A stretch of DNA of 64,000 bases from positions 558,001 to 622,000 of the forward strand of contig JAEZST010000022.1 in assembly GCA_023443865.1 (NCBI GenBank). Reading direction: 5' to 3'. Source of the stretch: Spirochaetota bacterium. Lineage in GTDB: Bacteria > Spirochaetota > Spirochaetia > Treponematales > Treponemataceae. The notes below the pieces were generated by a model. The model was given only the letters and a program-made list of their open reading frames with translations, was not told the DNA's origin and made no database searches. This document shows, piece after piece, positions 17,567 to 25,056 of the stretch (positions within the stretch are counted from its first letter, which is position 1; each line of letters begins with the position of its first letter). A program made the translations under genes and the position numbers.

Positions 17567-18982
17567 TCATTTTTCGATGACCGCCGCTCGGAATTTGTCT
17601 CCCCGGTCGAATTCGTTTCGGAATAGCCCGAAACTCGTGGCGCCCGGGGAGAAGAGAACTACGTCGCCGCCCTGCGCCGCGTTTCTGGCGGCTTGGACCA
17701 AGCCCGTCAGATCGCTAAAGGGACCCTCAAAGGGGATTGAGCGTTCCTTCAGCAGGGGAACGAGCTTGTCCGTCCCCGTTCCCGCGAGGAGCAGTATTTT
17801 TTTCGCCCGTGAAGCGACGCGGGCCAGGGGGGTAAAGTCAAGATTCTTGTCCGTTCCTCCCGTCAGGAGGACAACGGGCGCTTCGAAGGAACCCAGGGCG
17901 GCAGCCACCGCCTCGGGGATGGTGGCGGCGGAATCGTTATACCAGCGGGTTCCGTTCTCCTCATGGAAGAACTCCAGACGATGCGTGATTCCGGGAAACC
18001 GCGAAAGGGCTTCGGCCGTCCAGTCCGGATCGGCGCCGAAGAGGACCATTGCCTGGCCCGCGTTCAGGAGGTTCTGCCTCATATGGAAGCCCGGAACGGC
18101 AAGTTCTTTCGGGAGGATCATGCGTGGCCGCGCCTTCCCTTCCTCGCGCATCCATCCGGTGCCGTCGGCTTCGAGCCAGGCGCCCGGCTGGTCCGGGAAG
18201 GGTCGGGCCGAATACCAATGGGGCGTCGCGGCGGTTTCCCGCCGAAAGAGCGGTCCCCATTCGTCGTCCCGATTGCATAACAGGTGGGAATCCGGTCCCA
18301 TGTCCGCGTATATGACTTTTTTATCCGCGACGTAGGGCTCCATGCCGCCGTACCAGTTTTGGTGATCGGGCATTATCGGGGTGAGAACGGCGACCTTGGG
18401 CTTAAGGAGCCCTCGGCCACGAAGGTCAGCGAGTTGCCAGCTGGACAATTCGAGTACCACCGGGGTATCCGGTCCCGTTTCCTTCAGGAAGGTGAGGGGA
18501 CTCACGGTGATGTTCCCGCCGAGAAAGGCCCGATAGCCGAGCTCGACCAGGCCGAAATGGAGGGCGCTTACCGTGGAGGACTTTCCCTTGCTGCCGGTCA
18601 CCGCCAATAGAGGCGAATCAGAGAGCCGGAGAAAGGCGGAAACGTCGGTCTCGATGGAACGGGCCAGACTGAGGTAGGGGTTGCCGGCGAGTTTCACTCC
18701 CGGGTTTTTTATGACCGTGTCCGCTTCGACGAAGTCCCGCTCTTCGTGGCGGCCCAACACGTAACGGATGCCTTTCAGGTCGGCGAGCGCTTCGATCGAG
18801 GGCGCGAGATCCTTTTCGCCCTTGCCGTCGGTAACCGTGACGAGGGCTCCCCGGGAGGCGAAAAAACGGGCGCTCGCAAGGCCTCCGCCGTTAAGGCCCA
18901 GCCCCATAACGGTGACGCGCAGGCCAGATATGTCCGCCTCGGTCTTGAACGGGGCATTGGTGAATCGGGGGTCAAAACTCAA
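17567..18982 (-). CDS. murD: UDP-N-acetylmuramoylalanine-D-glutamate ligase
   Basis: Adds D-glutamate to UDP-MurNAc-L-Ala in the cytoplasm. Mur-ligase motifs are present: ATP loop VTGSKGKSSTVSA, central domain LELSSWQLADL and LTPIMPDHQNWYGG, and C-terminal THRLEFFHEENG and YNDSAATIPEA. The start is inferred to be TTG at 18982: AAGGAG lies 7 nt upstream, and it overlaps the end of the preceding gene by 11 nt. An in-frame ATG at 19009 has no ribosome site but would give a 480-residue version instead of 471. Translational coupling to the upstream gene is likely. Confidence 0.93.
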   Translation of the reverse strand: MSFDPRFTNAPFKTEADISGLRVTVMGLGLNGGGLASARFFASRGALVTVTDGKGEKDLAPSIEALADLKGIRYVLGRHEERDFVEADTVIKNPGVKLAGNPYLSLARSIETDVSAFLRLSDSPLLAVTGSKGKSSTVSALHFGLVELGYRAFLGGNITVSPLTFLKETGPDTPVVLELSSWQLADLRGRGLLKPKVAVLTPIMPDHQNWYGGMEPYVADKKVIYADMGPDSHLLCNRDDEWGPLFRRETAATPHWYSARPFPDQPGAWLEADGTGWMREEGKARPRMILPKELAVPGFHMRQNLLNAGQAMVLFGADPDWTAEALSRFPGITHRLEFFHEENGTRWYNDSAATIPEAVAAALGSFEAPVVLLTGGTDKNLDFTPLARVASRAKKILLLAGTGTDKLVPLLKERSIPFEGPFSDLTGLVQAARNAAQGGDVVLFSPGATSFGLFRNEFDRGDKFRAAVIEK

Positions 18983-19919
18983 CGGTGTACTCCTTGTGCT
19001 CACGGTCATTCAGATACGGGGTTACTTTCAGGTTCGCCCAGGGCGCGCCCAGCTCCGCGGGAATTTGCGCCTTCAGTTCCCTATAAAGGGGGAGAAGCTC
19101 GGAAAACGCCGCGTTTTGCAGGTCCTCGAGGATCGCGTTCAGATCGGGCTCAAGCCGCTCGCGAATGCCGTGCAGCGTTTTCGGCCCCAAATCGTTGGTT
19201 CCCGGTTCCAGGCCAAGGGCGTTCACGCTCACGCACCGGTGCTTGCAGGTTACCGGATAAAACGGGTGGTTACGCTTGCCTTTCGGCAGCACCAGCTTGC
19301 TGAAGAACTTGTTTATGTCGGCGTCCATCCATATGCCGTGGATCATGTAGCCTTCGCCCGATTCGCCTTTCCAGGTCACGGGGATGGTCTGGTCGAAGGA
19401 CAGGGGCTCCCCGCTCAGGGCGCCGAACGCCGGCGAGAGGGGGAACCAGTCGCTTTCATGATAGAGCCGGTTGGTCCGAAACCGATGGGTATAGCTATTG
19501 CTGCCCGTATCGATGATATCGGAGTCCAGCGGTCGGCAGGAGAGATCGATCCTGGCCAGGTAGAGGTAGGCGCGCCCGCCGTAACGCTCGATGCGGAAAA
19601 ACCCGGGAGCGTGAATGTTGGCGGCGTCGAAAAACCAGCTGGTTCCGGCAAGGAGCCGCGGCGCGAGTTTCGTTACGCGACGCAACACGACGGACAGGGC
19701 CTCTACGTATCCGTCGGGAGGGACGTGATTCTGGAAATCATGGTGAACGGGAAACGAGGGAACCTCGTAGGTATCGGCGAGGACGGAAAACTGGTCTTCG
19801 TTCTGGCTGAAGCGACAGACGGCCCGGTACCCCGGTTCCGGCTCGGCGGATTGGGCGAGTATGGCGTTAATGCCGGGGTCGGTAAGGCTATTGTCTATCG
19901 CGCTTGTACTCAAGCCCAT
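18972..19919 (-). CDS. Conserved protein of unknown function upstream of murD
   Basis: 315 residues, soluble, no signal peptide or membrane segment. Not recognised. It is rich in aromatic residues (GTSWFFDAANIHAPGFF, YHESDWFPLSP) and contains a cluster of basic residues and cysteines (CKHRCVSVNAL). Its stop overlaps the murD start by 11 nt, so the two are probably translated together, which hints at a cell-wall or septation link. It starts 24 bp from the divergently transcribed FecR-domain gene. There is no strong ribosome site; AGGTC lies a few nt upstream. Confidence 0.75.
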   Translation of the reverse strand: MGLSTSAIDNSLTDPGINAILAQSAEPEPGYRAVCRFSQNEDQFSVLADTYEVPSFPVHHDFQNHVPPDGYVEALSVVLRRVTKLAPRLLAGTSWFFDAANIHAPGFFRIERYGGRAYLYLARIDLSCRPLDSDIIDTGSNSYTHRFRTNRLYHESDWFPLSPAFGALSGEPLSFDQTIPVTWKGESGEGYMIHGIWMDADINKFFSKLVLPKGKRNHPFYPVTCKHRCVSVNALGLEPGTNDLGPKTLHGIRERLEPDLNAILEDLQNAAFSELLPLYRELKAQIPAELGAPWANLKVTPYLNDREHKEYTVEF

Positions 19920-19932
19920 TGAGACCTATAAT
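19904..19932 (+). promoter_or_regulatory. Sigma-70 promoter of the FecR-domain gene
   Basis: TTGTAC, 17 nt, TATAAT. The -10 box ends 11 nt before the ATG, so the leader should be about 5 nt. The -35 box lies inside the start of the divergent gene. Confidence 0.75.
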
Positions 19933-19943
19933 ATAACATAGTT

Positions 19944-20963
19944 ATGGGAAATAAAAGACGTGCCTTGACGGTTCTATACGCCCTCCTCGCCGCCATGGCC
20001 TTCGGCGATGCCTACGCGAACCTTACGTACGCGGAAGGCGGGTCCTTTCGAATCGTGCGATCCGGCAAGACTTCGGTTTGGGACGCATCCTCGCAGGACG
20101 TTTTCGGCATGGAGATCATGATCGGCGATTTAATCAGTACGGGCCCGGGCACCGTGCTAGAGCTATCCGTGCACCCCGTTTCCGCCTCGGTACAAATCGC
20201 GGAAAACACTTCTTACTCCTGTACCGCGGACGAATCGGGCAAGGAATCGAAAGGGGAGCTGTTTTACGGCCGGGTACACGCCAAGGTAGCCAAGCTTTCA
20301 GGCGGTTCCTCCTTCCGTATCTCGTCGCCCTCATTGGTCGCGGGGGTACGGGGAACCGATTTCGGCTGCGACGTGATCGCCGTCAAGCCCTCGGCGGAAC
20401 CCGCCTCGCCGGGGTCCGGGACCGCGGCCCCCGCCTCTCCCGTACTGAGCCGCGTCTTCGTTTTTGAGGGAACCGTGGCGGTCGCCCCGGCGCGGCAAAC
20501 CGTGCTGGAAACCGTACTGGTGGATTCGGGAAAAATGGTCGAGCTTTTGTCTACGGGCGCCGCGAGCGGGGAATCCGCGCTCGAGGTAACCCCCCTCTCC
20601 GAGGAAATCCGCTCCTATTGGCAAGAGATTCCGGCCGTAGGCTATATCGCCGAGGGCGAAAGCGCGCCCGCCGCCGCTGAAAGCCCGAAAGGCCCCGAGT
20701 GGCGAAGCGAGGGCGGCTATCTCGTGCTTGACCGATCCTGGCCCCGATCGGGGGAATCACCGGTGGAGTTCAGGACCGCGCGATTGCCCAACTGGGCCGC
20801 AACCGCCCTCATGATCGCGGGCAGCGCGGCGTGTAACGCCACGTCGATTTACGCGACCCAGACCGGTTCCGCGGCGTGGTTCGTGGAATCGGGCTATTCG
20901 GCGGGTATCGTCATGACCGGTACCGGCGCCATGCTCGCGATTCTCGCCGCCCTGTTCGATTGA
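19944..20963 (+). CDS. Exported FecR-domain protein
   Basis: 339 residues. An N-terminal signal sequence (RRALTVLYALLAAMAFGDAYA) is followed by a FecR domain (~30-150) with the hallmark LVAGVRGTDFGCDV. A variable Pro/Ala/Ser linker follows, then two hydrophobic stretches at the C-terminus (~283-300 and ~315-336) that should anchor it in the membrane. FecR domains in this setting are thought to be extracytoplasmic ligand or wall-binding modules; no FecI-type sigma factor lies next to it. There is no ribosome site before the ATG; a strong promoter places the transcript start ~5 nt upstream. Confidence 0.82.
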   Translation: MGNKRRALTVLYALLAAMAFGDAYANLTYAEGGSFRIVRSGKTSVWDASSQDVFGMEIMIGDLISTGPGTVLELSVHPVSASVQIAENTSYSCTADESGKESKGELFYGRVHAKVAKLSGGSSFRISSPSLVAGVRGTDFGCDVIAVKPSAEPASPGSGTAAPASPVLSRVFVFEGTVAVAPARQTVLETVLVDSGKMVELLSTGAASGESALEVTPLSEEIRSYWQEIPAVGYIAEGESAPAAAESPKGPEWRSEGGYLVLDRSWPRSGESPVEFRTARLPNWAATALMIAGSAACNATSIYATQTGSAAWFVESGYSAGIVMTGTGAMLAILAALFD

Positions 20964-20977
20964 ACCGCGCATAGGCC

Positions 20978-21014
20978 GCCTGACGGCTGTCAGGCCGCCT
21001 GACAGCCGTCAGGC
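20978..21014. repeat. Nested palindrome between converging genes
   Basis: GCCTGACGGCTGTCAGG and its exact complement form a 17-bp stem with a 3-nt loop. Each arm is itself palindromic (CCTGAC-4 nt-GTCAGG), so two small hairpins are an alternative fold. It contains the stop codon of the minus-strand DapF-like gene. No T-tract. Confidence 0.85.
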
Positions 21015-21905
21015 CAATCTCAGATCGAACTTTCCCTCGTAAAGATAGCCTCCCGTACCGGTCACGAACAGCTCGTTCGCGTCCGTATCCCAACTCGCGA
21101 CGACCCGCCTGGATTGGTCCCGGTCCGTTTCAAGCACCGAATCGGGCTGCGCGGCGGCCCTGCCGAAATCGAAAAGGACAACCGCGTCGCTCTCGGCGAT
21201 TCCCGCGCAGACCGAGGCAACCAGAGCCCCCGTGGCGGCGGCGCAGATTGTCGCCGTCCCGCGCGGCTCAACCCGGGCGAGAACCGTGTCCCTGGTGAGC
21301 GCCCGGGCGATTACGGGAGTAACCTTCCGGTCGGGAAAGGCTTTGGCGGACAAGGCGCGAAGGCTCCGGTAATCCAGGGTTCCCAGGGTTTGGGGAAAGG
21401 CGATAAGCGTATCCTCCAGCACGTGTAGCCCGGCGAAGGATGTCCTGATGCCGTCATGCTCGATGATTTCTGAAATTTCCGCCGATAGCGGGGTGACGAC
21501 GCGGCCCCCGAGGAGGGAGAAGGGGGACCCGCAGGCCAGGCGGAACTCGTGCGCGCCGAGAACCGTGACGGTTCGCTCCCCGGCGGCGGTTTCGAATACG
21601 ATGGCCCTTTTTTTCACTCGGCCCGAGTCGAAGGCATAGCGCGCCGCGCATAATAGGGCGTCTTCCGCGACCCTCGCGGTTTCGCCCCGGTTCGTGAAAA
21701 CCCGCAGGGCATTGCCTTCCGAAAGGAAAATAGCCCCCGTGGCCCCCGCCCCGAAGCGCTTGTCGCACAGAACGCGGGCCGCCTCGCCCCAACGGTCCTG
21801 GGGCAACCGGCGATCCGGCTTTTCCTGGGAAAAATCGGCGAGAACGAAACCGTTTCCGGCTATTTGCAGCTTTATGAACGATACGGTCGCGCGGGACTCA
21901 GCCAC
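21009..21905 (-). CDS. DapF-like protein lacking both catalytic cysteines
   Basis: 298 residues with the diaminopimelate epimerase fold signature: AGNGFV near residue 16, DKRFGAGATG near 48, and a second half ending in RGTATICAAATGA. Ungapped comparison with the DapF motifs NADGSExxxCGNGxRC and RGxGETxACGTGA puts alanine (A80 and A223) at both catalytic cysteine positions. It is therefore probably not an epimerase. GTG start with AGGA 6 nt upstream; it overlaps the ddl stop by 8 nt, making it the third gene of murE-ddl-dapF-like. A regulatory or substrate-binding role in peptidoglycan precursor synthesis is possible. Its stop codon lies in a palindrome. Confidence 0.7.
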   Translation of the reverse strand: MAESRATVSFIKLQIAGNGFVLADFSQEKPDRRLPQDRWGEAARVLCDKRFGAGATGAIFLSEGNALRVFTNRGETARVAEDALLCAARYAFDSGRVKKRAIVFETAAGERTVTVLGAHEFRLACGSPFSLLGGRVVTPLSAEISEIIEHDGIRTSFAGLHVLEDTLIAFPQTLGTLDYRSLRALSAKAFPDRKVTPVIARALTRDTVLARVEPRGTATICAAATGALVASVCAGIAESDAVVLFDFGRAAAQPDSVLETDRDQSRRVVASWDTDANELFVTGTGGYLYEGKFDLRLA

Positions 21906-23004
21906 GGTTGGTCCTGAGGTTTCTCCGCGAATCGAACCGCGCCCGGGCCAGGCTCAGGAGCTTCATCACCAAATCGGCGTAGGGAAGCCCGGAGGACTCG
22001 CACATTTTCGGGAACATGGAAATGGAGGTGAAGCCGGGAATGGTGTTGATCTCGTTGAGGTAGAGGGCCGCGTTTCTGCGGTCTATGAAAAAGTCCACCC
22101 GCGAGAGGCCCGACAAGTCCAGGGCGCGATAGGCCTGGATCGCGGTTTGCCTGACGCGCTTGGTGGTCTGTTCGTCGATATCCGCGGGAATTTTTAACGC
22201 CGCGCCCTCGGGATCGAGATATTTCGCGTCGTAATCGTAAAACTCGTGGCTGGGAATGATTTCGCCGGGAGCGTAGGCCACGGGCGCCTCGTTGCCCGTG
22301 ACGGAGCACTCTATTTCCCGCGCGGGAATGAACGGCTCGACGATTATCTTGTCGTCCCACAGAAAGGCTTCGCCCACCCGCTTTTCCAGTTCCTCGCGGT
22401 TGGAGGCCTTGGCGGCCCCCACCGAGCTTCCCGCGCAGGCGGGCTTCACGAACAGTGGCCAGCGCAAGTCACGTTCCGCCCGGGCGATCATCTCTTCCTT
22501 TAAGAGGTCGTTTTGCCAGTCGGCCATCTTTATCGCGACGAAGGGGACTATGGGGAGCCCCGCGGCCTGCCAAATGAGCTTGGTCTTTTCCTTGTCCATC
22601 GCTAAAGCGCTTGCCATAACGCCGCCGCCCACGTAGGGCACCTCGGCCATCTCGAACAGGCCCTGAATGGTTCCGTCCTCGCCGTAGGTTCCGTGCAAAA
22701 CCGGGAACACCACGTCTACCGCGATTTTCTCTCCGGCGCACTCGAACGCGCCGCTTTGTCCGCCGCCGGGAATGACCGACACGCGGCGGGCGGGATTGGG
22801 CACGATCGCGAGGATAGCGGCCTGATCGTTCCGTATCCGTTCCGTTTCGGCGTCTTCCTGGAGAAACCAGGCCCCGTTTTTATCGATGGCGATGGCGATA
22901 ACCCGATGCGCGCGGGCCGGGATATTCCGAATGATGGAGGAGGCGGAGCGGAGCGATACCTCGTGCTCCCCCGATTTTCCCCCGTAAATGACGGCGATGT
23001 TCAT
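21898..23004 (-). CDS. ddl: D-alanine-D-alanine ligase
   Basis: ATP-grasp enzyme joining two D-alanines for the peptidoglycan stem peptide; 368 residues. The N-terminus MNIAVIYGGKSGEHEVSLRS is the family signature, HGTYGEDGTIQG follows, and the C-terminal part has DFFIDRRNAALYLNEINTIPGFTSISMFPKM with metal-binding E and N. The ATG is preceded by GGAGGAA at good spacing. It sits between murE (13 nt upstream) and the DapF-like gene (8-nt overlap). Confidence 0.96.
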   Translation of the reverse strand: MNIAVIYGGKSGEHEVSLRSASSIIRNIPARAHRVIAIAIDKNGAWFLQEDAETERIRNDQAAILAIVPNPARRVSVIPGGGQSGAFECAGEKIAVDVVFPVLHGTYGEDGTIQGLFEMAEVPYVGGGVMASALAMDKEKTKLIWQAAGLPIVPFVAIKMADWQNDLLKEEMIARAERDLRWPLFVKPACAGSSVGAAKASNREELEKRVGEAFLWDDKIIVEPFIPAREIECSVTGNEAPVAYAPGEIIPSHEFYDYDAKYLDPEGAALKIPADIDEQTTKRVRQTAIQAYRALDLSGLSRVDFFIDRRNAALYLNEINTIPGFTSISMFPKMCESSGLPYADLVMKLLSLARARFDSRRNLRTNRG

Positions 23005-23017
23005 TGCATTCCTCCTG

Positions 23018-24550
23018 TTAGTAACCCAATTCCCGTAGCGCGGCTTTCGCTTCCGCGATTTCGTCGTATGGAACGGTCTTGTCGCGGTAGATAATCGAAT
23101 TTTCGTGTCCCTTTCCCAAAAGGAGGACAAGGTCGCCCGGTTTCGCCAGGGAAAGCGCCTTTCGGATGGCCCGCGGTCGGTCGGGAATGAGGAAGAGGCG
23201 TTCGTCCCGCCTCAGTTCGGGGCATCCCGCGGCGATTTCCTCGAGCAATGTCAGGGGATCCTCCCCGCGGGGGTCTTCGTCGGTCAGGATTACCGTATCG
23301 GAATAGTCGGCGGCGATGCGGCCCTGTTCCGGCCTCTTTACGGTATCCCGTTCCCCGCCGGAACCGAACACGCTGATGATCCGGCCCGTAACCCGGGCGC
23401 GGAGGGGCGGGAATATCTCCCGGAAGGAGGAGGGCGTATGGGCGTAATCGACGAGCACCTCGAAATCCTGACCCTGGTTGATGACGGTCATGCGGCCGCG
23501 AACCGGGGTAAGCCGGGGGAGGAGGGGCGCGAGCTCGGTAAGGGGCCGGTCAAGGAGATTCGAGACCGCGATGAGCGCCGCCAGGGCGTTTTTTACGTTG
23601 AAGGCGCCCGGAAGGTTCACGCGCGCCGGAATTCGCTCGTCGTTGGCCACGACGGAGAAGTTCGCGCCGTCGGGGTCCACGGCGATGTCCCGTGCGTATA
23701 CGGTTCCCTGGAAGTCCGCGGCGGGGGAGGTTGAAAAGCCGTATACCCGCTTTTTCGTGGCCATGCGGAAATAGGGGGCCGCGGCGTCTTCGTCGTTTAC
23801 CACGCCGAAAGACGGCACCGGAACGCCCGCCTTAACGTGGTCGTGGGCGTCCAGGGCGCGGAAGAGATTGGCCTTGTCGGATTTATACCGCTCGTGGGTT
23901 CCGTGGAACTCCAGGTGCTCGTGCGTCACGTTCGTCATGATTCCCGCGTCGAAAAGAACGTCGGCGAGCCGTCCCGTTTTGGCGGAAAGCCCGTGGGAGG
24001 AGGATTCGATCACCGCGTATCGGCAGCCGGCGTCGCGCATTTCCGCCAGCCGCGCGTGTATGGTTACCGCTTCCGGGGTGGTTTGGTGTTCGGGATTGGA
24101 TATCACCTCGTCGCCGGCGCAGTACTCTACCGTGGAAATGAAGCCCGCCCGTTGCCCGGCGAGGCGGAGGAGCTGGAAGACCAGGGAAACGGTGGTGCTT
24201 TTCCCCTCGGTTCCGGTAATGCCGATTACCGCGAGGTCCCGGGAGGGATAATCGTGAAAGGCCGCGGCGAGGGGCGACATGGCGAGCCGCGCGCTTTCTA
24301 CGCGGATATACGCCACGCCTTCGGCATATTCGGCCAGTTCGCCTTCGTGGACTACCGCGACCGCGCCGTTGGCGATCGCCGGGGGAATGAATCGCGCCCC
24401 GTCCACGTGGAGCCCCGGCAGGGCAAAAAAGAGGTTTCCCGGCATGACTTTCCGGGAATCGTAGGCAAGACCGGTTATTACCGGGTCAACGGCGCCGCGT
24501 CGCTCTAGCGCGCCCGCCGCGTCAATAAAACGGGACAGTGTTTTGGACAT
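23018..24550 (-). CDS. murE: UDP-N-acetylmuramyl-tripeptide synthetase
   Basis: Adds the third residue to UDP-MurNAc-L-Ala-D-Glu; 510 residues. ATP loop ITGTEGKSTTVSL and Mur-ligase motifs IESSSHGL, THEHLEFHGT and VDYAHTPSSF are clear. The substrate-selecting motif is E425-D-P-R (TDEDPRGED). DAP-adding enzymes have DNPR and many lysine-adding ones DDPN or similar, so the diamino acid here is probably not meso-DAP. Spirochaete peptidoglycan is known to use ornithine, which would fit. It starts an operon with ddl and the DapF-like gene and has its own promoter; no ribosome site before the ATG. Confidence 0.94.
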   Translation of the reverse strand: MSKTLSRFIDAAGALERRGAVDPVITGLAYDSRKVMPGNLFFALPGLHVDGARFIPPAIANGAVAVVHEGELAEYAEGVAYIRVESARLAMSPLAAAFHDYPSRDLAVIGITGTEGKSTTVSLVFQLLRLAGQRAGFISTVEYCAGDEVISNPEHQTTPEAVTIHARLAEMRDAGCRYAVIESSSHGLSAKTGRLADVLFDAGIMTNVTHEHLEFHGTHERYKSDKANLFRALDAHDHVKAGVPVPSFGVVNDEDAAAPYFRMATKKRVYGFSTSPAADFQGTVYARDIAVDPDGANFSVVANDERIPARVNLPGAFNVKNALAALIAVSNLLDRPLTELAPLLPRLTPVRGRMTVINQGQDFEVLVDYAHTPSSFREIFPPLRARVTGRIISVFGSGGERDTVKRPEQGRIAADYSDTVILTDEDPRGEDPLTLLEEIAAGCPELRRDERLFLIPDRPRAIRKALSLAKPGDLVLLLGKGHENSIIYRDKTVPYDEIAEAKAALRELGY

Positions 24551-24562
24551 ACTATGGACGGA

Positions 24563-24592
24563 ATTGTACCAAATGCGTACTTGAGTTTGCAA
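24563..24592 (-). promoter_or_regulatory. Sigma-70 promoter of murE
   Basis: TTGCAA, 18 nt, TACAAT on the minus strand; the -10 box ends 12 nt before the murE ATG. It overlaps the oppositely directed queD promoter: the two -35 boxes are adjacent. Confidence 0.7.
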
Positions 24593-24610
24593 CACCTTCG
24601 CCGGTATTAT
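24581..24610 (+). promoter_or_regulatory. Sigma-70 promoter of queD
   Basis: TTGAGT, 18 nt, TATTAT, ending 8 nt before the ATG. The start of transcription should coincide with the start codon. Confidence 0.65.
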
Positions 24611-24618
24611 CGATAGGT

Positions 24619-24999
24619 ATGTACGAAACACGCGTAGAGGCGGAATTTGCCGCCGCCCACTTCCTTGCCGATTTTCACGGCAAATGCGAACGGCTTCACG
24701 GCCATAATTATCGCGTCCTCGCCCACGCGCGGGGCGAAACGCTGGATTCCGGGGGAATGCTTATCGATTTCGGCATTCTCAAAGGGGCCCTGCGCGACGT
24801 GTGCGCCGAATTGGACCACCGAAACCTCAACGATTTCCCCGCGTTCGCCTCGAACCCGAGCGCCGAACGTATCGCCGAGTATATTTACGGCCGCCTCAAG
24901 GGCCTCCTGCCCGACGCCCCGCTGTGGGCGGTAGACGTATACGAGACCCCGACGAGCAGGGCCCGTTTTTACAATGTAACAAATACCGCGGCGCGGTAA
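24619..24999 (+). CDS. queD: 6-carboxy-5,6,7,8-tetrahydropterin synthase
   Basis: Second enzyme of queuosine/7-deazaguanine synthesis, acting on dihydroneopterin triphosphate. It has 126 residues, the normal size. Zinc ligands are H14, H27 and H29 (LHGHNY), with catalytic C23 just before them. MLIDFGILK and LDHRNLND are the other family motifs, and a glutamate near the C-terminus (DVYETPTS) binds the pterin. The start at MYETRVEAEF fits homologues; the open frame extends upstream but lies over the promoter. No other queuosine gene is nearby, and the ABC exporter genes downstream are probably a separate unit. Confidence 0.93.
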   Translation: MYETRVEAEFAAAHFLADFHGKCERLHGHNYRVLAHARGETLDSGGMLIDFGILKGALRDVCAELDHRNLNDFPAFASNPSAERIAEYIYGRLKGLLPDAPLWAVDVYETPTSRARFYNVTNTAAR

Positions 25000-25056
25000 C
25001 CCGTCGGGGACCGCGACCGTTTTTGTCGAGAATTATCGAAAAATCGAGGAGTTATC

